A stretch of 64,000 nucleotides of DNA, taken from NCBI GenBank assembly GCA_019009955.1, contig CM032228.1, positions 68,279,501 to 68,343,500 on the forward strand, written 5' to 3'. A program made the translations under genes and the position numbers. Below the pieces are notes generated by a model, which was not told the origin of the DNA, ran no database searches, and worked only from the letters and a program-made list of their open reading frames with translations. The DNA is from Riptortus pedestris (Eukaryota; Arthropoda; Insecta; Hemiptera; Alydidae). This document shows positions 54,107-60,100 of this stretch, piece by piece; positions within the stretch are counted from its first letter, which is position 1, and each line of letters opens with the position of its first letter.

Positions 54107-57100
54107 TATCTTGTATGTTATTATTTTATCTTTATAGTAATTATTATTTTTAATGAAATTTAAAACATTTGCAAACAATTCTTGACGTCTCTAATAGAAC
54201 TCAATTCAGGTATAATTTAGTTACCAGACAAATTTATGTGTGTTTGCGCATTTAATCGTGCTTTTTTGAAACTTAGCTATTTGATGATATTATGGTTGTG
54301 ATGAAAATGACGGAATCTAGTTTCGAAAATGTTTTTTTTTTTTTTTATTTTGATAGCTAAGTGTTTCCTAATAAGCTTTAAGGATATTTTCTTCATTCGG
54401 TACAGCGATATCAATGAGTCAGGTGAATATTTTTCCCCCTTGCCTATGGCTCGAATATCAGGCTTATATTATGTTAAATAGAACCGTCTGTCATCACCCT
54501 TAGTACCAATGCAATACGGAAATTATTTTTATTAATAAGGGTTTTAAAAACACTTACAATTTCTGTAAAATTAAAAAAGAGAGATCTAAAAATTGCGTTA
54601 TTATTGTCAATATTGATAATTAGTTGTCTGAGGGTGTTGACTTAGAGAAGCTCCATGGTTTCATACTGACGTTATCAAGGAGTGTTATCATGTCGTCTGT
54701 GGATTATTTAAATCAGAGCTCCAATTGGGAAATGTAAATTAGAAATCAGGCGAGCGTTCAATGCAAGGATTCTGACCAAAAATATTAGTCTGTTATCACC
54801 ATTGGCTGAGTCCTTCAGACGCCTTAATTGAGCCTTGCAACACTGATTTATTGCACTTATTTAATTCCGAGAAATGCTTTTAAGAGCTATAATAACGATC
54901 AAGGTTAACGCCCTTTAAATAAACGTTCATTAGAGAATCCCATGCAAAAAGTGAGTAATTACTCTCGTTCAATTTACGCCTTTCACTATTCTGGGATTCT
55001 GTTAATCTCCTCATTTTATACAGCCGTAATTAACATTTATAAGCGTTTCCTTTGATCTACTTCTTCAGAGCCCCAGCCATGAAATGCTCCGGGTTTCCCT
55101 TCCAAACCGCCAATTTGCCTGGTGAAATTGCATCAACCTTAGAATAATCCCAAATTATTATAGTGAACTACATTATAATTCTCTCTTTGAAATTCAGGCT
55201 GGAAGGGAAACGGTCTTATTAATAATAATTTCTATGTTTTATTTGTAGGAATTTCTGTTTATTAATCCAAACGAGGACAGACAAGTGCCACAAGGAAAGC
55301 AAAGGGTCGGCACACAATAACCCAAAAAGATTATCATTCAGATAATGTAAAAATGGCGTTCTTAGCCAATTTTACCTAGCTTAAGTAGTGAGTACCCAAC
55401 ATTTCTTCTTCAATAAGTAAAATCTTGAAATTAATGTGGAATATGTAGGCAAAGAGAAAATGTTATGTTACCAAATATTTAAGGGCGTCTTGGGGTAATA
55501 ATTTTTTCGATTTTTCTTTACATGCACAAAAATCAAATACAAATTTTAAGTGGGGGCGACACAAAACATAAAAATGCATTGAAAAAGAAAATCCACAAGC
55601 ATTAACTACAATTTGTATTTGTTTCTTCTATTTTTAAATAAGAAAAAATAATAAAGATAATTTTATTTCACTGTATAACATGATATACGATGCGCAAAGA
55701 GAACAAGCTTGTACATTGCACAATGAGTCGTGGCTTCATATTATTATGTCGCATTAAATATTTCGAAAAGATTTATTTTAATAAGAAGCCTAGCAAATTA
55801 TTCATTACATTTCATTAAGACATTAAGCCCTAAACAAATATCATATTTAGACTTTAAATATATATCAAATAAAAAGTTTTAGTTACTTAATCATCCTACA
55901 TTCTGTACTAGATATATTCCTTCATAGTGATCGTCTTTATGAATGCAATAGTTTATAGTGAAAATCATTAGGTTTTCCTAAAAGGCCGTTCTTTCTAGTG
56001 AAAAATGCAGAAAAAAACAATTGCAGGACATTTTTTTTTTTTATAAAACACTTTTCGAACCGACAATAGATATTTAGGATTTCGAATTTTACCTCATCTA
56101 TTAATCCAGCCTCTTATTCAGTTATCCGTTTGATATTTGGTTTAGCGGGAAAAGCGAACTCAGATCATGATTTCAAACTTAATAGTTGATGTTTCTGCTA
56201 AACTACATTTATTTTAGAGATAATTCTTCGTTTTAGAAATTTACACTAGTAGTCCATGTTCTTCAAAGTATGAACAATTTTGAAAATCCATTTATTTAAC
56301 AATATTTTTTGAAAGCGACTGTGTATTTACATAATATAATAATGACGCGTGAATAATGGGAGAGGGAATAACGATGAGTAACTGTGTAAGAACGCTTTCT
56401 ATTGGGACGCGCGGAGGAATGACGCCAGCGTATTATTTTCCGTGAATTCCATTGGAAATATTATAAATTTGGGGGATAAATTGTAGACTGGTGTCGTTTC
56501 GCTTTCCGAGCCAGAGACCAGACCTAACGCGAAAGGAACTCCCCTTGTGCCCTAACATTAACGAACAATTTGGTGTAATCTCCATCCACCCCCTCGCCCA
56601 ATCCCGATAATGCCCGTTTTTAATGATCCGTGTAAATACGGATCGAAATGATAATGGAAAGGACTACTTCTCCTTCTTTTTTTTTCCTCCAATTTTTTCC
56701 ATTCCTTTTTCCTTGGGGCGGCCTCTCTCCATTTTCCTCAGGAGCCTCGTTCCCCGTGGGCTCGTGCTCCGAGTGCGGACGTGCCCCCAGCCGAACAGCG
56801 ATGATGATGTTAGTTGTTTCGGGAAACGATCGGATCTCCCTGCGGTTTTTTCGGCCGGTTTGTAGAAGGTTTCGGATTCCGTCAGGTCTGCCCTAATAGC
56901 CCTGCGAGAGACGTGTTCGAGAGACTCCATGTATATTCAGAAACCACGAAGCAGGCTCCACTTACGAAGTTGGGACGAGCACGTGTGGTTTAGTCCTGAT
57001 CAATAATTTATTTATCTGAGTTCCTATTTGAGGTTATACCTTCACCCCATAGCCAATCTGCTCTCCCCTAATACTCCAGACGAATACTTTCAAATGATTC

Positions 57101-60100
57101 TATTACTTTTGGATCATGTCAAGCTCGTACGAGTATTTCCAAACGCAAATAACACAGCAAAGCGTTCTGTACACATAACCAAAGTACGTGGAAACACCAA
57201 CTCTACTACGTTTATTATACACTTCAATAAAATATACCGATTTTTGAATAATAACAGTACAAGAAAGAAATACAACACGGACACTGAGTCTCAGTAAGTG
57301 CACCCAGTTTTTATTCGAGCTGACAACACTGAATAAGAAATAGGTAGCTGTTACAGACTGATCAAACAGAGACCGACATATGGCTACAACTTCTGCTGAG
57401 AAAAGTATGAATTATTGATCGCCTTTCTTTGTGGGGAACTTTTTCAAATGATAGTTACACCGGCAAAGCAATATCAACCACAGGAATTCATAAAAGACCG
57501 CACTGAAAAATTAAAGAAATTTTTGTCAATGCATAATTTTTCGTTTGATGATACGTTTTATCTTAGGTAGGTTTTTATGTAGCACTAATTATGATTTTCT
57601 CTACAAATTATACTCCTTTTATTGCTAAGGTTATTATTGCAATTTTGATTTGCGATAAAAAGTATCTTAGGGAATGTTATTATACTATTTCACAGTCTGA
57701 CGCACCTGTCAGATTACGGCAGACGATGTAACCTACATTACCACTTAACAAATGTTATTACATTTCTGTTGTGTTCATCGGGTTTTAATATTATTTTTAA
57801 ATAAATATATATTCATTTTCGCCCTCAGAGATAAGAAAATCGCTTTTTTTGAGAAAAGCAGGTCCACAAAGTGAATGGAATTCAGTTTGCGGAAATGGGA
57901 AAGACGTTTTAAAGGTAAAACATTCAATCCCTCCACTTTTAGATATGTGTTGTACATTCGGCAAAGACAGCAGTAACTCCTGCTGACAGTGGTCAAAATA
58001 TGTACATTTTTATACTCATTGATTTTGAAATTGAGTTAGGCATGTCTCAATACTACACCGGTACGGAAAGAAATTGAAAAATTGGAGTTTGACATACAAC
58101 AGCTTGTTGTTGACTACAAAAAATAAAAGTTGGTCCGAAAGGGACTGTGTATACTCCGCAGATTTCCCACTTGTTGGATAGTATTGATCTGATATCATAT
58201 ATTCTCAATTTGCCTCCTATAGTATTGGCTATATGTTCGCAGAACTAGAAATTTAAGCTTTAGACGAAATGTTTAGTGCCTCCTGTGCTCGAAGTGAATA
58301 TATCTTTCGTATTAGGGGTGGGAGGAGGTTTTAACAGGACAGAAAACTAAAAAAAAAAAGTAAATGTCCTGGTCCGATTTGAACCATTAACGAATTTGAT
58401 CTCAAACGAAAGTTACGACTGCTCGAGTGTTAACAGACACATTCTCGCGGTTTTGGAAGTAAATTTTGTGAGCATACAGAAATGGGAGGAATGTTTTAAA
58501 TCCAGCGCTACCATTAGCTCTGATATGACGGCTAATAGTGAATGGGCGATGACGACAAGTGGGGTTGAATTCCAAGTCAAAGAGACTGTTGGTGAAGGAC
58601 AATGTGTGCGAATGACACCACCGAGCTTGGGTTTTACAGCCCGGGTCTAGCACCCCGCTGTTATTTACGTCCTCCCCCACCCCCTCTCCTCCGTTCTGTC
58701 ACAATAAAATAACAATAACAATATTGCGGGTGGAGCTGGGGCTCGTAAAGGGAGTGTATATACAGCTGAAACATTGGACTGACTGGCCCATATCTCAGTC
58801 TCCGATGTTGGACTCCTAGCTCGGGGCGCTTCTTTCTTTATGGTTGATTGATCTATTCTCTTTGGGCTTTTACAACCCTCCGACAACCCCTATAGTTCTC
58901 GAGCTATTCATATTGTTACCCTCCGACCAATGGCAACACTCGGCTCAAGTCTCTCTAATGTATTTGCCTCTCTATAAGCTATTTACTGAAAACAGTAACC
59001 TTCACTTCGCTGAATTCTTGTATTAGTAACTACTATCAATCAAATACAGCCAGAAGCAACAGTGCCTAAAAAAATATTCTTATTTTAAGCTTCGAGAAAA
59101 TCAGCTATTTCTAAATTTCAAAAATAATTTTGTTTTCCTTTTCTGGTCTTCATATTCTAAAAAAAATTCTGTATATCAAACATCTTTGTCTAAGTAATTA
59201 TAATCTCCAACATGTCTCCAATATAGAAACCTTAACTCAAAACATATTTTAATTATGTAATAAATACCTTCTAACCCTATTGCAATAATTCGTAAAGGAA
59301 TGAACAAGTGTGACTATATCACAAATAGATAATTAATATTCAGTGGTTCAAAAAAAAAACATGGCCTCCTCGGATAGACCGTGATCCGACCACTTAAGCA
59401 GGTCCTCAGTTTGGCCAGCGTGTTTTTTCGGAAACAGGGATACTCTGGTGAGAAATTTTAATTTGATTTCTATTTTTGATTATTACAGATTGAGGTATGT
59501 TTCTGTTATCCGTTGTTTCACTTCGCAATCCGTTCTAATCTGAGTGAAGAAGACCCTACTATCTTTGTACCGGGTAATGTCTTTGACATGACTGCAATAA
59601 AATATTACACACAGAGTGTCTTATGCTCTGCACTTTAAGCCTCACCTCGTAGGAGAGATTTATCACGCATGCCTGGAGGTTGTCTCGAACCCTTACGATG
59701 GTACGTATCCTAATCGGCATAGGGACTCGTATTGTCTTCTGATACTAAAATTGGATGTCAAGTTATATGGGTCGTTCAAATGAATTCATGAAAATGTGAG
59801 TCTTTCTGAAACGCTTCTACGAACTGCTTTCTAGGAACATAAGAATTATTTTTAATACAGACGTGCATATATGATTACAAGCGGGAATGATTTTGTACCA
59901 CTAGGAGAGAAGAAAAAAATTATTTTATCGTCAAATATCCTCTTTTAATTTACATAGGTAATCGTGTGCGTGTGAAATAGGTATTTATTTAGTGCCAACC
60001 TGACTTGAAAAGTGTTGTAACTTGTAGATTAATATTCCAGTTAATCCCCCCCCCCAGTATTATGAAGTAGAACATAAAATTAACATTTATATTTCTCATT

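Larger units (their letters stand above)
51641..54640. other. Intron segment, AT-rich with two balanced patches
   Basis: Balanced patches at 52400-52800 and 53280-53640 carry overlapping ORFs of 60-93 codons on both strands, none recognisable. The hairpin and microsatellite are listed separately. Confidence 0.4.
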
